Assembly: GCA_003660235.1 (NCBI GenBank)
Contig: QGON01000052.1
Location: 1 to 64,000 of the forward strand
From: a bacterium endosymbiont of Escarpia laminata
GTDB lineage: Bacteria; Pseudomonadota; Gammaproteobacteria; Chromatiales; Chromatiaceae
DNA length: 64,000 nt
Direction of reading: 5' to 3'
The first letter of the stretch is position 1. Each line of letters starts with the position of its first letter. Below, in pieces: positions 44,126 through 55,102 of the stretch. The position numbers were made by a program, and so were the translations under genes. The notes beneath the pieces were generated by a model. The model saw nothing but the letters and a program-made list of their open reading frames with translations. It searched no databases and had not been told where the DNA came from.

Positions 44126-44992
44126 CTATTCCCCCTGGCGGTTCTTAAGATAGCGGAAAAAATCAGAGTCCGGTTGCAATATCATCACATCGGATCGGTT
44201 ATTGAAGCTCTTCTTATAGGCATTCAGGCTGCGATAGAAGGCATAGAACTCAGAATCCTGCTGATAGGCCTTGGCATAAATCTCTGCCGCCTTACCATCA
44301 CCCTCGCCTCGCAACTGCTCCGCTTCACGATAGGCATCAGCGACTATGACCACCCGCTCTCGATCCGCTTCGGCACGGATTTTCTCCGATGCCTCGCCAC
44401 CCTTCGCCCGCAGATCCCTGGCCACCCGCTCGCGTTCGGCACGCATACGCTCATAGACAGACTCACTCACTTCCGGTGGCAAGTCGATCTGCTTGACGCG
44501 CACGTCGAGGATCTCGACGCCCAACTCTGCCGCCTTGGCATCTGAGTCCTTGGTCAGAAGCGCCATGATCTCCGCACGATCACCGGAGATAACCTCCTGA
44601 ATGGTCCGCTTACCAAACTCATCACGCAGACTGGTATTGATGCGTTCCGCCAGCAGACGAGAGGTCTTGGCATCGCTGCCGCCGGTAGAGCGGTAAAACT
44701 GCGCCACATTAGAGATACGCCACTTGGCGAAGGAGTCGACGATAACGTCTTTCTTCTCGATGGTCAGAAAACGCTCGGGCCGGGCATCCAGGGTCTGGAT
44801 ACGGCCGTCGAACTTCTTCACATTGTTCAGCACCGGCACCATCCAGTGCAGGCCCGGCTCATAATCGCTGTCGATGATCTCACCCAATCGCAACTTGAGC
44901 GCCATTTCCCACTGGTTGACGACGAATGTCGAAGCGTAAACAGCGACGGCAACCACGGCGACCAGCGGAACCAACAATTTAATGTTCTTCAT
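44126..44992 (-). CDS. hflC: FtsH modulator HflC
   Basis: 288 residues. One N-terminal span (LLVPLVAVVAVAVYAS) is followed by an SPFH/band-7 domain with the HflC-type VVNQWEMALKLRLGEI start, the YEPGLHWMVP segment and RVKQIDLPPEVSESVYERMRAER, and a coiled-coil helix. It forms a large membrane cage with HflK around FtsH. The ATG overlaps the hflK stop. Confidence 0.95.
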   Translation of the reverse strand: MKNIKLLVPLVAVVAVAVYASTFVVNQWEMALKLRLGEIIDSDYEPGLHWMVPVLNNVKKFDGRIQTLDARPERFLTIEKKDVIVDSFAKWRISNVAQFYRSTGGSDAKTSRLLAERINTSLRDEFGKRTIQEVISGDRAEIMALLTKDSDAKAAELGVEILDVRVKQIDLPPEVSESVYERMRAERERVARDLRAKGGEASEKIRAEADRERVVIVADAYREAEQLRGEGDGKAAEIYAKAYQQDSEFYAFYRSLNAYKKSFNNRSDVMILQPDSDFFRYLKNRQGE

Positions 44993-46149
44993 TAACGCAC
45001 CCTCCTGCCACGGCTCTGGTCACGGGTTTCTGTTGCCGGCGCCTGCTTTCTGCCCGCCTCAGGCGTGTAACCGCCACGACCGCCGTATTGATAGCCAGTG
45101 TCGGTCCCACCACCCATCATCTTGTCCAGCGGCAGATACATCAGGCTGTTGCCCTCTTTGGTATCCAGCATGACCTTGCTGCTTTGGCTGAGTACAGTTT
45201 CGACCGCATCGATATAGAGACGCTCCCGGGTAACCCCAGGTGCCTTCTCATACTCTTTCAATACCGCCAGAAAACGGCTGACCTCACCTGTCGCTTCGGC
45301 GATGACCCGATCCCGGTAGGCTTTACCATCCGCCACCTTACGCGCCGCTTCACCACGCGCTTGAGGTACTACCTCATTGGCGTAGGCCTCCGCCTTGTTT
45401 TCCAGTCGCTCCTTGTCCTCGCGGGCCTTGATAGCATCATCGAAGGCGCTCTTCACCTGCTCCGGCGGTTTGGCCGGCTGGGTGTTCACACTGGTGATCT
45501 CCAGACCTGTTTTATAAAAAATGAGCATATTTTGCGCATTGCTTTTGATCTGTGCCGCAACCGCGCTACGACCTTCGGTCATGATGTAATAGAGATCACT
45601 TTTGCCGATGACTTCGCGCACCGATGTCTCAATGGCGTCACGAATGGTCTTTTCCGGGTTCTGATCCTGGAACAGATAGTCCCCCGCGTCCTGGATACGG
45701 GACTGAACTGTCAGCTCAACATCCACGATATTCTCATCACGCGTCAACATCGTCGCCTTATGCCGGAATGAGGTAATCTGATCGACATTGACCTTGTAGA
45801 CCTCTTCAATCGGATAGGGGAGATGCCAGTGAGGCCCCGGTTGAGTCGTCTCGGAATAAGCGCCAAAACGCAAGATCACGCCACGTTCAGCCGGTTCGAT
45901 GATGTAGATGCCGGTAGCCATCCATATCACCAGCAGGACCAGAGCAATCGCCCCGATACCAATACCGCCGGGGAGACTGATCCCACCGCCGGAATCCGAG
46001 CCGTTGGACTTGCCGCCCCCACCACCAAACATGCCGCCAAACTTTTCCTGAAGCTTCTTTACCACTTCATCCAGATCCGGCGGACCTTGGTCGCCACCTT
46101 TACCGCTCCAGGGATCTTTATTACCACTACCCGGTTCATTCCAGGCCAT
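44992..46149 (-). CDS. hflK: FtsH modulator HflK
   Basis: 385 residues from the ATG at 46149 (MAWNEPGSGNKDPWSGKGG, the typical HflK start). A Gly-rich, DPWS-containing N-terminus is followed by one span (IGIGAIALVLLVIWMATGIYII) and an SPFH domain (ERGVILRFGAYSETTQPGPHW). The C-terminus is Gly/Tyr-rich and basic. It partners HflC in control of the FtsH protease. Confidence 0.95.
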   Translation of the reverse strand: MAWNEPGSGNKDPWSGKGGDQGPPDLDEVVKKLQEKFGGMFGGGGGKSNGSDSGGGISLPGGIGIGAIALVLLVIWMATGIYIIEPAERGVILRFGAYSETTQPGPHWHLPYPIEEVYKVNVDQITSFRHKATMLTRDENIVDVELTVQSRIQDAGDYLFQDQNPEKTIRDAIETSVREVIGKSDLYYIMTEGRSAVAAQIKSNAQNMLIFYKTGLEITSVNTQPAKPPEQVKSAFDDAIKAREDKERLENKAEAYANEVVPQARGEAARKVADGKAYRDRVIAEATGEVSRFLAVLKEYEKAPGVTRERLYIDAVETVLSQSSKVMLDTKEGNSLMYLPLDKMMGGGTDTGYQYGGRGGYTPEAGRKQAPATETRDQSRGRRVR

Positions 46150-46375
46150 CGGCCACTCCAAATATATCAGCAGAAAAACGTTCGCCACACTCTGTTCCAG
46201 ACAGAGTGTCTGAAACCCTTACATCGGGGCGAAATAAAATAAATTCAAGACAATGTTTATGAAATCAGGAAAAAAGCAGCTACAGGCCACTTCCACCGAT
46301 ACTCATTCCTACCACACTCTTCAATAGTCAGGCTGGCATTCTACCAGCCTGCAGGACCCAAGGGAATGAAGACAA

Positions 46376-47659
46376 CTATATTTGAATCCGCGATTCAAAC
46401 AGGGGCTCTTCCTTCAGAAGACGTAAAAACTCCCGCTTAGCGATAGAGAACTCCATCTCCCAACCACCGGCATCGGTGCCAATTTCCAACAAAACCTCGG
46501 CACGTTGGTGGAGTATTGCATGCAGGCGTCCATCCCCTGCATCGAGTACCACCCGTTGCTGTACATGCGCTTGCCTGAAAGATTCAGCCAGTGCCTGTAA
46601 CAACAGATCAACCCCAGCGCCGGTCTTGGCAGAGAGCCAAACCCGCAGCACATTTCCTTCGTCGTCGCGATCGATACGAGGCGTCACACTCTCCAACAGA
46701 TCGATTTTGTTGTATATTTCGATCTGCCTGATCTCATCGGCCGCAATCTGCTGCAATACATCATTCACTTCGCTCAGACACATATCCCGCTGATGGCTGG
46801 CAGCATCCACCACATGGAGCAGCAGTGAAGCCTCCGTCGTCTCCTGCAAAGTGGATTTGAAGGCCGCAACCAGATCGTGGGGCAGGTTACTGATAAACCC
46901 CACGGTATCCGCCAGCACAATGGTACCTTCCCCCTTCAGCTCCAGTCGCCGCAGCGTCGGGTCGAGTGTGGCGAATAGCTGATCCGCTACATAGACACCC
47001 GACCCAACCAGGGTGTTGAAGAGGGTGGACTTTCCCGCATTGGTATAACCGACCAGCGAAACCGTGGGAATGTCGGCCCGCGCCCGCCCACGTCGCCCCT
47101 GAGTACGCTGGGATTCCACCCGGGCCAGCCGCCGGTTGATCTGGTCGATGCGTTGATTGAGCAATCGCCGATCTGTCTCAAGTTGGGTTTCGCCCGGTCC
47201 GCGCAGACCGATACCGCCCTTCTGCCGTTCCAGGTGGGTCCAGCCCCGAACCAGCCGCGTTGAGAGATGCCGCAGTTGGGCCAGCTCAACCTGCAGCTTG
47301 CCTTCGAATGAACGGGCGCGTTGGGCAAAGATATCGAGAATCAGACCTGTCCGGTCCACCACACGACAGCCGAACTCCCGCTCGAGATTTCTTTCCTGAC
47401 TGGGAGAGAGGGTGTGGTTGAAGATAACCAACTCGGCGTTGGTCCCCACCACGACATCTTTGATCTCATCCCCTTTGCCGCGGCCGACAAACAGACGGGG
47501 ATCCGGGCTGCGCCGACTGCCGGTGATAAATTCCACCGGATCAGCACCAGCGGAAACGGCCAGTTCAGTGAACTCGTCGATTTCATCGGGATCACTGACA
47601 CCACCCAGATCGATGTGCACCAGAACTGCACGTTCTCCGGACTTGGGACGATCAAACAT
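46376..47659 (-). CDS. hflX: Ribosome-splitting GTPase HflX
   Basis: 427 residues. The HflX N-terminal domain (ELAVSAGADPVEFI, RKSR-like region, LSPSQERNLE) and the arginine-rich linker with GPGETQLETDRR precede a GTPase domain with G1 GYTNAGKST, G3 DTVGFI and G4 NKID. It rescues stalled ribosomes under stress. The gene lies 101 bases after hfq, the standard gammaproteobacterial order. Confidence 0.95.
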   Translation of the reverse strand: MFDRPKSGERAVLVHIDLGGVSDPDEIDEFTELAVSAGADPVEFITGSRRSPDPRLFVGRGKGDEIKDVVVGTNAELVIFNHTLSPSQERNLEREFGCRVVDRTGLILDIFAQRARSFEGKLQVELAQLRHLSTRLVRGWTHLERQKGGIGLRGPGETQLETDRRLLNQRIDQINRRLARVESQRTQGRRGRARADIPTVSLVGYTNAGKSTLFNTLVGSGVYVADQLFATLDPTLRRLELKGEGTIVLADTVGFISNLPHDLVAAFKSTLQETTEASLLLHVVDAASHQRDMCLSEVNDVLQQIAADEIRQIEIYNKIDLLESVTPRIDRDDEGNVLRVWLSAKTGAGVDLLLQALAESFRQAHVQQRVVLDAGDGRLHAILHQRAEVLLEIGTDAGGWEMEFSIAKREFLRLLKEEPLFESRIQI

Positions 47660-47760
47660 AAACGGCGGATACAGACCTTACGGTGTGATATATGGCCTGG
47701 AGGAAGAACCGGGCAATCACCTCAAAACAGCCTGCCCGGTCTTTTTTCGTGTAGAAAAAA

Positions 47761-48027
47761 TCAAAAATTACCCGCAGGCAACGCCGGCTGATCTTCAGGC
47801 GTTATATCGTTGTGCTGGATGCGAACGTTCCTTGCAGGAACCACCGTCGAAATAGCATGTTTGTAAACCATCTGGCTCACACTGTTTTTGAGTAGCACGA
47901 CAAACTGGTCAAAGGATTCGATCTGTCCCTGGAGCTTGATGCCATTCACCAGAAAAATGGAGACCGGTACTCGCTCTTTCCGCAGTGCGTTCAAAAAAGG
48001 GTCTTGTAAACTTTGCCCTTTGGACAT
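47761..48027 (-). CDS. hfq: RNA chaperone Hfq
   Basis: 88 residues from the ATG at 48027, with AAGGAG ahead. Sm1 ([20 protein letters not shown]) and Sm2 ([12 protein letters not shown]) motifs are intact, and the N-terminal [16 protein letters not shown] matches the canonical protein. It pairs small RNAs with mRNAs. First gene of the hfq-hflX-hflKC cluster. Confidence 0.97.
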   Translation of the reverse strand: MSKGQSLQDPFLNALRKERVPVSIFLVNGIKLQGQIESFDQFVVLLKNSVSQMVYKHAISTVVPARNVRIQHNDITPEDQPALPAGNF

Positions 48028-48289
48028 CACAGTTCTCCTTGTTATATTTAATAATCTTTGAATAGCCGAAGAGATCAACAATCACCACGGATCATCCCGC
48101 TGGTATAAATAACACACAAACAGAAACAACCACTATCCGGACGATACTGCTGTGCGTCCTCCCGTACAGCAGAATTGTAGCACATCGGGAAACAAGCAAA
48201 TTTGCTAGCGCTGTTTCAGTCCGGATTGTTTCAGAAACGGCTAATCAACCGAAGAATCAAAGCCTCTCTCGACCCTCTGGTGGTGAAGC

Positions 48290-50197
48290 CTATTCGCTCA
48301 CAGATCGAGTCAAGGTAACTTCCGCCCTTTCACGCAGACCCTTCACAAGGTCCTCGAAGGACTGTCTTCCGTAATAACTGCTCAAAGTGCGCTTTTCCTG
48401 GGCGATTCGCTCCTGGTCAAGCGAGTCCACTGAGCCTTCCACGACTGAAGACAGGCTAAAGACAGCGAAATCGCCATCACCAAGCCGGGTTACACCCGAC
48501 ACAACCTCGCCCGGTGCAGGTTTAGGCGTACGAAATACCTGGGCCAGCAATTTTAACGGAACCTCTGTACCGCGCCTTTTCACAGCACCGGGTTTCTTAA
48601 GCTCAAATTCACCCGCCACGATATCGATCGGCTCTCCAGCCTTCAATCGTCCGACGAGCTTCTCCGCCTCTGCTTTCGCCAGCGCCTCGGCCAGCTCATT
48701 GCGGATTGCAGCAACAATCGTTGCCTTCACCTCATCAAGCGCCCGATAAGAGGCCTCTTTGTAATCAAGAACGCGCAGCACCACAGACTGATTCTGATCC
48801 AGTTCAATCAGCTCACTATTGTTGTGTTCGTTCAGAACATCCTCGCTGAATGCAGCACCGAGCAGTTTAGGAAAAGCGAGTATACCTGCCCCACCGTCAC
48901 GACCGATCCAATCACTCTTCTTGATATCCAGCCCAAGCGTGGTTGACACGGGTTCCAGACTGCCGGGATCTTCGTAGCTGAGGTCTGCAAGCCGCTCTGC
49001 ATACTCATAATAGATACGCTCAGCCTCACCCCGCTTGTAAGCCTTGGCGACCTCATCCCTGACTTCTTCAAAAGATTTAACATCACCCGCCTTGATACCG
49101 GTGAGTTTAATCAGATGAAAACCGAAGGCACTGCGCACAGGCGCGCTTAACTCTCCTTCCTGCAATGCATAGGTGGCCGCTTCAAAAGCGGGATCCATGA
49201 TGCCTTTGCCGAAAAAGCCGAGATCGCCGCCATTGGTCGCAGAGCCGGGATCCTGTGATGCACTCTTTGCCAATTCCGCAAAATCTTCACCCTGCACAGC
49301 ACGCGCTTTCAACGCTTCAATTTTCTTGCGAGCTGCGTCGACTTCGCGCTCATCACCAGACGCCCCGACCAGTACCAGGATATGGCTGGCGCGACGCTGT
49401 TCGGGACGACCGTAATTGTCCAGATGATCGTCGTAATAGCCGCGCAAGACCGATTCATCCGCCTCAATCGTCGCACTGAGGGAGTCTGCGTCGAGCAATA
49501 TATATTCGAGCTTTACCTGCTCAGGGACGCGATAGCTCTCCTGATGTTTTTCGTAGTAAGCCTGGACAGATTCATCGGAGATAGCCTCATCCGAGGCAAA
49601 TTTCGTCCAAGGCACCGCGAAAAAGGCAAATTCGCGAGCCTGATCCTGCAAACGAATCTTCTCTTTAAGTTCAGAGTCAGTAACAAATGCGGTGCCGTTG
49701 ACCGCTTGTGATAACTGCTCCGAAAGCAGAATGCGACGAATTCGCTCCTCGAATCCCGCTGCGCTGGTACCCTGCAGTCTCACAGCCCGCTCGAAGGTCT
49801 CCTGGTCAAAGCGGCCGTTCTTCTGGAACGTGGATATGCCGAGAATCGCCGAACTTACCAGTTGATCACCCGCACGAAGCCCCATATCGTAGGATGCCTG
49901 CAGGATGACCTCGCTGCGGATCATCTCCTGCAGCACTTCCTTACGCATACGCGCATCATCGAACAGTTCCGGGCGGTAAGCGGCGCCAAGACGCTGACGC
50001 AAATCCTGACGGAAATTTTCGTAACGGCTATTGAGTGCACGGTCGGTGATCTCCTTACCATTAACGGTGGCCACTACCGGCTCGGCGCCTACACCCAGAT
50101 ACTCCTGGATACCCCAGAGTGCGAAAGGAATACTAATAAGAATGACGATGCCCCAGGCAAACCAGCCCTGAGCCTTATCCCTAATTGCCTGTAACAT
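48290..50197 (-). CDS. ppiD: Peptidyl-prolyl cis-trans isomerase PpiD
   Basis: 635 residues from the ATG at 50197 (MLQAIRDKAQGWFAWGIVIL, cytoplasmic start then single membrane span). A SurA-like N-terminal chaperone region is followed by a parvulin domain (RRASHILV, FAELAKSASQDPGS, GGDLGFFGKG, VRSAFGFHLIKLTGI) and a second inactive parvulin-like half. It is a periplasmic folding helper anchored in the inner membrane. It is encoded after lon, hupB and two tRNAs as in other gammaproteobacteria. Confidence 0.92.
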   Translation of the reverse strand: MLQAIRDKAQGWFAWGIVILISIPFALWGIQEYLGVGAEPVVATVNGKEITDRALNSRYENFRQDLRQRLGAAYRPELFDDARMRKEVLQEMIRSEVILQASYDMGLRAGDQLVSSAILGISTFQKNGRFDQETFERAVRLQGTSAAGFEERIRRILLSEQLSQAVNGTAFVTDSELKEKIRLQDQAREFAFFAVPWTKFASDEAISDESVQAYYEKHQESYRVPEQVKLEYILLDADSLSATIEADESVLRGYYDDHLDNYGRPEQRRASHILVLVGASGDEREVDAARKKIEALKARAVQGEDFAELAKSASQDPGSATNGGDLGFFGKGIMDPAFEAATYALQEGELSAPVRSAFGFHLIKLTGIKAGDVKSFEEVRDEVAKAYKRGEAERIYYEYAERLADLSYEDPGSLEPVSTTLGLDIKKSDWIGRDGGAGILAFPKLLGAAFSEDVLNEHNNSELIELDQNQSVVLRVLDYKEASYRALDEVKATIVAAIRNELAEALAKAEAEKLVGRLKAGEPIDIVAGEFELKKPGAVKRRGTEVPLKLLAQVFRTPKPAPGEVVSGVTRLGDGDFAVFSLSSVVEGSVDSLDQERIAQEKRTLSSYYGRQSFEDLVKGLRERAEVTLTRSVSE

Positions 50198-50228
50198 ATC
50201 GGCTTTTCGTTGAATGCTTGAGTGGATA

Positions 50229-50262
50229 CAAAAGCGGGGTATCAGATGATACCCCGCTTTTG
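50229..50262 (-). terminator. Terminator after the tRNA-Val/tRNA-Asp unit
   Basis: A near-perfect palindrome (CAAAAGCGGGGTATCA / TGATACCCCGCTTTTG) 10 bases after tRNA-Asp on the - strand, ending in a short T-run. It may act in both directions. Confidence 0.7.
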
Positions 50263-50271
50263 CTTCGATAT

Positions 50272-50348
50272 TGGCGGAGCGGACGGGACTCGAACCCGCG
50301 ACCACCGGCGTGACAGGCCGGTATTCTAACCAACTGAACTACCGCTCC
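50272..50348 (-). tRNA. tRNA-Asp (GUC)
   Basis: 77 bases with encoded CCA. Acceptor GGAGCGG pairs with CCGCTCC. The anticodon loop on the - strand is CCTGTCACG (GTC). The T-arm GGGTTCGAGTCCC is standard. Confidence 0.96.
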
Positions 50349-50353
50349 AGATA

Positions 50354-50429
50354 TGGTGGGTGCTGAGGGGATCGAACCCCCGACCCTCGCCTTGTAAGGG
50401 CGATGCTCTCCCAGCTGAGCTAAGCACCC
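50354..50429 (-). tRNA. tRNA-Val (UAC)
   Basis: 76 bases with encoded CCA. Acceptor GGGTGCT...GCACCC. D-arm AGCTCAGCTGGGAGAGC. Anticodon loop CTTACAA (TAC). It lies 5 bases upstream of tRNA-Asp on the same transcript. Confidence 0.96.
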
Positions 50430-50443
50430 CAAGTGAAGGCGCG

Positions 50444-50716
50444 CTAGTTTACGGCATCTTTCAACGCTTTACCAGCCTTGAAAGAAGGAATGTTAGATGC
50501 CTTGATCTGAATGGTTTCACCTGTCTGGGGGTTGCGGCCCTGACGAGCAGCACGTGCCTTCACAGAGAAGGTACCAAACCCAATCAGAGAGACCTGATCA
50601 CCACTCTTCATGGCTCCGGTAATGGCATCAACCATGCCATCCAGCGCACGGCCTGCCGCTGCTTTGGAAATATCAGCGGCATCCGCCATAGCGTCTATCA
50701 ATTCGGCTTTGTTCAT
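50444..50716 (-). CDS. hupB: DNA-binding protein HU-beta
   Basis: 90 residues, full length. [20 protein letters not shown] start, [28 protein letters not shown]-binding arm region and [12 protein letters not shown] end are those of HU. It is encoded between lon and tRNA-Val, the conserved clpPX-lon-hupB position. Confidence 0.97.
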   Translation of the reverse strand: MNKAELIDAMADAADISKAAAGRALDGMVDAITGAMKSGDQVSLIGFGTFSVKARAARQGRNPQTGETIQIKASNIPSFKAGKALKDAVN

Positions 50717-50885
50717 TAATCGTTCCCCTTTGGCTGACTCCGGTTTACACCGTCGTCGAAAAATATTCTGTTATGACTCCTTACCTGGAGCATGCAATCG
50801 CCGGGATTTTATACCGGCTGCTCATTGGCCTGTCAAGCAACAGGAACCGCTTTATAACCACGATTCCCGCTTAATTTGGCCAAGT

Positions 50886-53330
50886 TTAGTGTTTTGTCAG
50901 GTCGGCGCCCTTTTTTTGCGCATTTTCATCCTTGACCGCACCCTTCCCGGCCACGGGCGCCTCATCCTGATTCAGAGGCTTGGGCATCTCTGTCAACGCT
51001 ATCTGCAGCACCTCATCGATCCAGCGAACCGGCTTGATCTCAAGATTCTGTTTAATATTTTTTGGCATCTCCACCAGATCCCGCTCATTCTCTTGCGGAA
51101 TAATCACAGTGGTGATACCGCCACGAAGCGCGGCCAGCAGCTTTTCCTTCAAACCCCCAATGGGTAACACTTCCCCGCGCAGAGTGATCTCACCGGTCAT
51201 CGCCACATCGGCTCGCACCGGGATTCGGGTCAATGCGGATACCAGCGAGGTGCACATCCCAACACCCGCACTGGGACCATCCTTTGGCGTCGCCCCTTCC
51301 GGAACATGGATATGCACATCGTACTTCTGGTGAAACTCAGGCTCAAGCCCCAGACTGTCTGCCCGGCTGCGCACGACCGTCATAGCCGCCTGTATCGACT
51401 CCTGCATCACATCGCCCAGCTGTCCCGTATGACTGAGCCGTCCCTTGCCAGGCATCAGCGCTGCCTCAAGTTGCAGTAACTCACCGCCCACTTCAGTCCA
51501 GGCAAGCCCTGTAACCTGGCCGATTTCATCGTGTTCATCCTTGCGTCCATAGCGAAAACGCTGGACGCCGAGATACTGCTCCAACCGTTTAGGCGTGACT
51601 GTGATCTTGCCTTTAGGCTTCTTCAGCAGAATCTCCTTCACCACCTTGCGGCAGATCTTGGCAATCTCGCGCTCCAGGTTACGCACCCCTGCTTCACGGG
51701 TGTAGTAACGCACGATATCACGAATGGCACTCTCCCTGATCACCACCTCATCAGGCTTGAGTCCATTGTTCTCCATCTGTTTACCGACCAGATAACGTTC
51801 GGCAATATTGACCTTCTCGTCTTCGGTATAGCCGGAGAGGCGAATCACTTCCATTCTGTCCAACAGCGCCGCCGGGATGTTCAGGGTATTGGCTGTTGCC
51901 ACGAACATCACTTCGGAGAGGTCGAAATCGACTTCGAGATAGTGATCGTTGAAGGTATGGTTCTGCTCAGGATCCAGCACCTCCAGTAACGCCGATGCCG
52001 GGTCACCACGAAAATCCTGCGCCATCTTGTCGATCTCATCGAGCAGAAAGAGCGGATTACGGGCTTTTACCTTGCTCAGATTGTTGATGATCTTGCCCGG
52101 CAAGGCGCCGATATAGGTGCGCCGATGGCCACGAATTTCGGCTTCATCCCGCACACCACCCAGGGCCATACGGGTAAATTTACGATTGGTGGCGCGGGCG
52201 ATGGACTGTCCCAGCGACGTCTTGCCTACACCGGGAGGCCCGACCAGGCACAAGATTGGCCCTTTCAGTTTGCGTACCCGCTGCTGTACCGCCAGGTACT
52301 CCAGGATACGCTCCTTGACCTTTTCCAGTCCGTAGTGATCCTCTTCCAACACACTCTCGGCAGCATCCAGGTCGTTACGGATCTTGGAACGTTTTTTCCA
52401 GGGCAACCCTACCAAGGTATCGATGTAGTTGCGCACCACGGTTGCTTCCGCCGACATGGGCGACATCAGCTTGAGTTTGTTCAATTCAGCCTGGGCCTTG
52501 CTCTTGGCCTCTTTGGTCATCCCGACAGACTCGATCTTTTTGGCGAGGTCCTCGATCTCGTTGGGCGCCTCGTCCAGATCACCCAACTCTTTCTGGATAG
52601 CCTTCATCTGTTCGTTCAGATAGTACTCGCGCTGGTTCTTCTCCATCTGACGCTTGACGCGGCCACGGATGCGCTTTTCCATCTGCAGAATATCGTTCTC
52701 GCCCTCCATCAGGCCCATCAGATGTTCCAGGCGCATACGCACGTCGGCCATCTCCAGGACCTGCTGTTTCTCATCCAGCTTCAACGACATATGCGCCGCA
52801 ATCGTATCCGCCAGGCGACTGGGGTCGTCAATGCTGCTCAGGGAGGTCAACACCTCTGGCGGCACCTTTTTATTGAGCTTCACATATTGATCGAAAAGGC
52901 TGGTGGCTGATCGCATCAGCACCTCGGTCTCCCGGGCATCCAGTTCCAGGGCCTCTCCAAGGGTCTCAAGTTCGGCGGTGAAATACTCTTCGGTATCGAC
53001 AAATCGGATGATCCCGGCTCGCTCTCCCCCTTCGACCAGAACCTTAACCGTGCCGTCGGGAAGTTTAAGCAGTTGCAGGATATTCGCCAGGGTTCCAATA
53101 CCGTACATGTCGTCGATACCGGGATCGTCCACATCGGCGCTCTTCTGGGCAACCAGCAGAATCTGCTTGTTACTGGCCATGGCAGCATCCAGCGCCTGGA
53201 TCGATTTATCACGTCCCACAAAAAGCGGGATCACCATGTGGGGGTATACAACGACATCCCGCAGCGGCAGGACAGGGACACTATTCATAGGATCTTCGAT
53301 CATTGCTGAACTCTTCTGTTCTTGACCCAT
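50886..53330 (-). CDS. lon: ATP-dependent protease Lon
   Basis: 814 residues. The N-terminal substrate-binding domain starts at [19 protein letters not shown]. The AAA+ domain has Walker [10 protein letters not shown] and Walker [10 protein letters not shown]. The protease domain has the catalytic Ser in [10 protein letters not shown] with the Lys further on (GLKEKLLAA region). It degrades misfolded and regulatory proteins. A heat-shock-type promoter is visible upstream. Confidence 0.97.
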   Translation of the reverse strand: MGQEQKSSAMIEDPMNSVPVLPLRDVVVYPHMVIPLFVGRDKSIQALDAAMASNKQILLVAQKSADVDDPGIDDMYGIGTLANILQLLKLPDGTVKVLVEGGERAGIIRFVDTEEYFTAELETLGEALELDARETEVLMRSATSLFDQYVKLNKKVPPEVLTSLSSIDDPSRLADTIAAHMSLKLDEKQQVLEMADVRMRLEHLMGLMEGENDILQMEKRIRGRVKRQMEKNQREYYLNEQMKAIQKELGDLDEAPNEIEDLAKKIESVGMTKEAKSKAQAELNKLKLMSPMSAEATVVRNYIDTLVGLPWKKRSKIRNDLDAAESVLEEDHYGLEKVKERILEYLAVQQRVRKLKGPILCLVGPPGVGKTSLGQSIARATNRKFTRMALGGVRDEAEIRGHRRTYIGALPGKIINNLSKVKARNPLFLLDEIDKMAQDFRGDPASALLEVLDPEQNHTFNDHYLEVDFDLSEVMFVATANTLNIPAALLDRMEVIRLSGYTEDEKVNIAERYLVGKQMENNGLKPDEVVIRESAIRDIVRYYTREAGVRNLEREIAKICRKVVKEILLKKPKGKITVTPKRLEQYLGVQRFRYGRKDEHDEIGQVTGLAWTEVGGELLQLEAALMPGKGRLSHTGQLGDVMQESIQAAMTVVRSRADSLGLEPEFHQKYDVHIHVPEGATPKDGPSAGVGMCTSLVSALTRIPVRADVAMTGEITLRGEVLPIGGLKEKLLAALRGGITTVIIPQENERDLVEMPKNIKQNLEIKPVRWIDEVLQIALTEMPKPLNQDEAPVAGKGAVKDENAQKKGADLTKH

Positions 53331-53546
53331 AACGGCTCTATTCCTCTACGACCAATGCGTAACAAAGGGCCGTCTGGTTAAATATTGGTACAAATCCTGG
53401 GCGGTGCAACAACGGCTCACCCATAGAAGGTTCCCCTGCCTTTGATCTTTATATCCTGGTACGCAAATAGCCTAATGTTTGCAACTAAAATACAGGGAGA
53501 TCAGTCGACTGAACAGACCGGGGTTATCCCGGTGCATGTTCAGGAG

Positions 53547-53574
53547 GGTTGGGGCTGCCGGGCAGAACTTCAAG
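53547..53574 (-). promoter_or_regulatory. Sigma-32-type promoter upstream of lon
   Basis: On the - strand CTTGAAG, 13 bases, CCCCAACC: close to the heat-shock consensus CTTGAAA-N11-16-CCCCAT. It lies about 215 bases before the lon start. A hairpin TGCCGGGCA/TGCCCGGCA overlaps it. The 308-bp gap between clpX and lon holds this, a second small palindrome (ACCGGG/CCCGGT near 53518) and no gene. Confidence 0.5.
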
Positions 53575-53638
53575 GCCTGCCCGGCAAAAAATGAGGATTC
53601 CGTGAATGCCGATTGGATTTGGCCCGAAAAGAGGAATC

Positions 53639-54919
53639 TCAGTCAGAAGAGGCGGCGATCTGTTGCTGCTCTCCACTCTCGTAGAGCATCAACGGCTCGG
53701 ACTCACCGATTATCACTGACTCATCCACCACGACCTTGGTCACATCATCCATGGAGGGCAGATCATACATGGTGTCGAGCAATACCTGTTCGAGGATGGT
53801 ACGCAATCCCCGGGCGCCGGTCTTTCGATCCATCGCCTTGCGGGCGATGGCAGCCAGGGCATCCTCCCGAATCTCAAGTTCACAACCCTCCATTTCGAAC
53901 AGTTTGCCGTACTGTTTGGTCAAGGCATTCTTGGGTTCAGTGAGAATCCTGACCAGTGACTCTTCATCCAGTTCCTGGAGCGTGGCAACCACCGGCAACC
54001 GCCCCACAAACTCGGGGATCAAGCCATACTTGATCAGGTCTTCCGGCTCCACATTGACGATGATTTCACCAATCGAGCGCCTCTCATCCTTACTGCGCAC
54101 CTCAGCTGAAAAGCCAATGCCGCCTTTTTCGGAACGATCCCTGATCACCTTCTCCAGACCGGAAAATGCACCGCCGACGATAAACAGAATATTGGACGTG
54201 TCGACCTGCAGAAACTCCTGCTGGGGATGCTTGCGCCCACCCTGAGGAGGCACCGAAGCAACGGTTCCCTCGATCAACTTCAACAACGCCTGCTGCACAC
54301 CTTCGCCGGAGACATCGCGGGTAATCGAAGGGTTGTCCGATTTGCGGGAGATCTTGTCGATTTCATCGATATAGACAATGCCTGTCTGGGCCTTCTCCAC
54401 ATCGTAATCGCATTTCTGCAGCAGTTTCTGGATGATATTTTCGACATCCTCACCCACATAACCCGCCTCTGTCAGCGTGGTTGCATCTGCGATGGTAAAG
54501 GGAACATCCAGCAGTCGGGCCAAGGTCTCGGCCAGCAACGTCTTGCCAGAGCCGGTGGGGCCGATCAGCAGGATATTGGACTTGGCCAACTCGATGTCGT
54601 TGTCCTTACCGATAGTCTCCAACCGCTTGTAGTGGTTGTAGACCGCCACGGCGAGGACCCTTTTGGCGCGGCGCTGCCCGATCACATATTGATCGAGGGT
54701 TTCATTGATCTCATGGGGTTTCGGCAGTTTGTCAGAGGCTTTTTCACCAACCTCCTGCATCTCCTCACGGATGATGTCGTTGCAGAGATCCACGCACTCA
54801 TCGCAGATGAAGACCGAAGGACCTGCTATCAACTTCCGTACTTCATGCTGACTTTTTCCGCAAAATGAACAATACAGCAGCTTGCCATCGTCATTTTTGC
54901 CGTTGTTGTCACCACTCAT
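53639..54919 (-). CDS. clpX: ClpXP protease ATPase subunit ClpX
   Basis: 426 residues from the ATG at 54919. The N-terminal zinc-binding domain has C-x2-C...C-x2-C (CSFC and CDEC). The AAA+ domain has Walker A GPTGSGKT and Walker [10 protein letters not shown]; the pore loop and sensor motifs are intact. It unfolds substrates and feeds them to ClpP, which is encoded immediately upstream. Confidence 0.97.
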   Translation of the reverse strand: MSGDNNGKNDDGKLLYCSFCGKSQHEVRKLIAGPSVFICDECVDLCNDIIREEMQEVGEKASDKLPKPHEINETLDQYVIGQRRAKRVLAVAVYNHYKRLETIGKDNDIELAKSNILLIGPTGSGKTLLAETLARLLDVPFTIADATTLTEAGYVGEDVENIIQKLLQKCDYDVEKAQTGIVYIDEIDKISRKSDNPSITRDVSGEGVQQALLKLIEGTVASVPPQGGRKHPQQEFLQVDTSNILFIVGGAFSGLEKVIRDRSEKGGIGFSAEVRSKDERRSIGEIIVNVEPEDLIKYGLIPEFVGRLPVVATLQELDEESLVRILTEPKNALTKQYGKLFEMEGCELEIREDALAAIARKAMDRKTGARGLRTILEQVLLDTMYDLPSMDDVTKVVVDESVIIGESEPLMLYESGEQQQIAASSD

Positions 54920-55102
54920 AATCACTCTATCTCCCGCGAGGACACCCTGCTTTGTCTTCAAAGCCAGTCATTCCAATCTTATCCTACTGCACCCTTTTAA
55001 CAAACCCTCGGTTCTTGTAACAGGGCTAGCCAGGGGTGTCAGCCTTTATCTATTCATCCTGGCATCGAGGTCCGGTTTTCAAGCCATCCAAGCAATCAAG
55101 CG

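Noticed and set aside
47708..47747. Terminator between hfq and hflX
   Set aside because: The stem ACCGGGCA/TGCCCGGT has its T-run on the + strand, opposite to the direction of both genes; it may be a weak attenuator but cannot be claimed.
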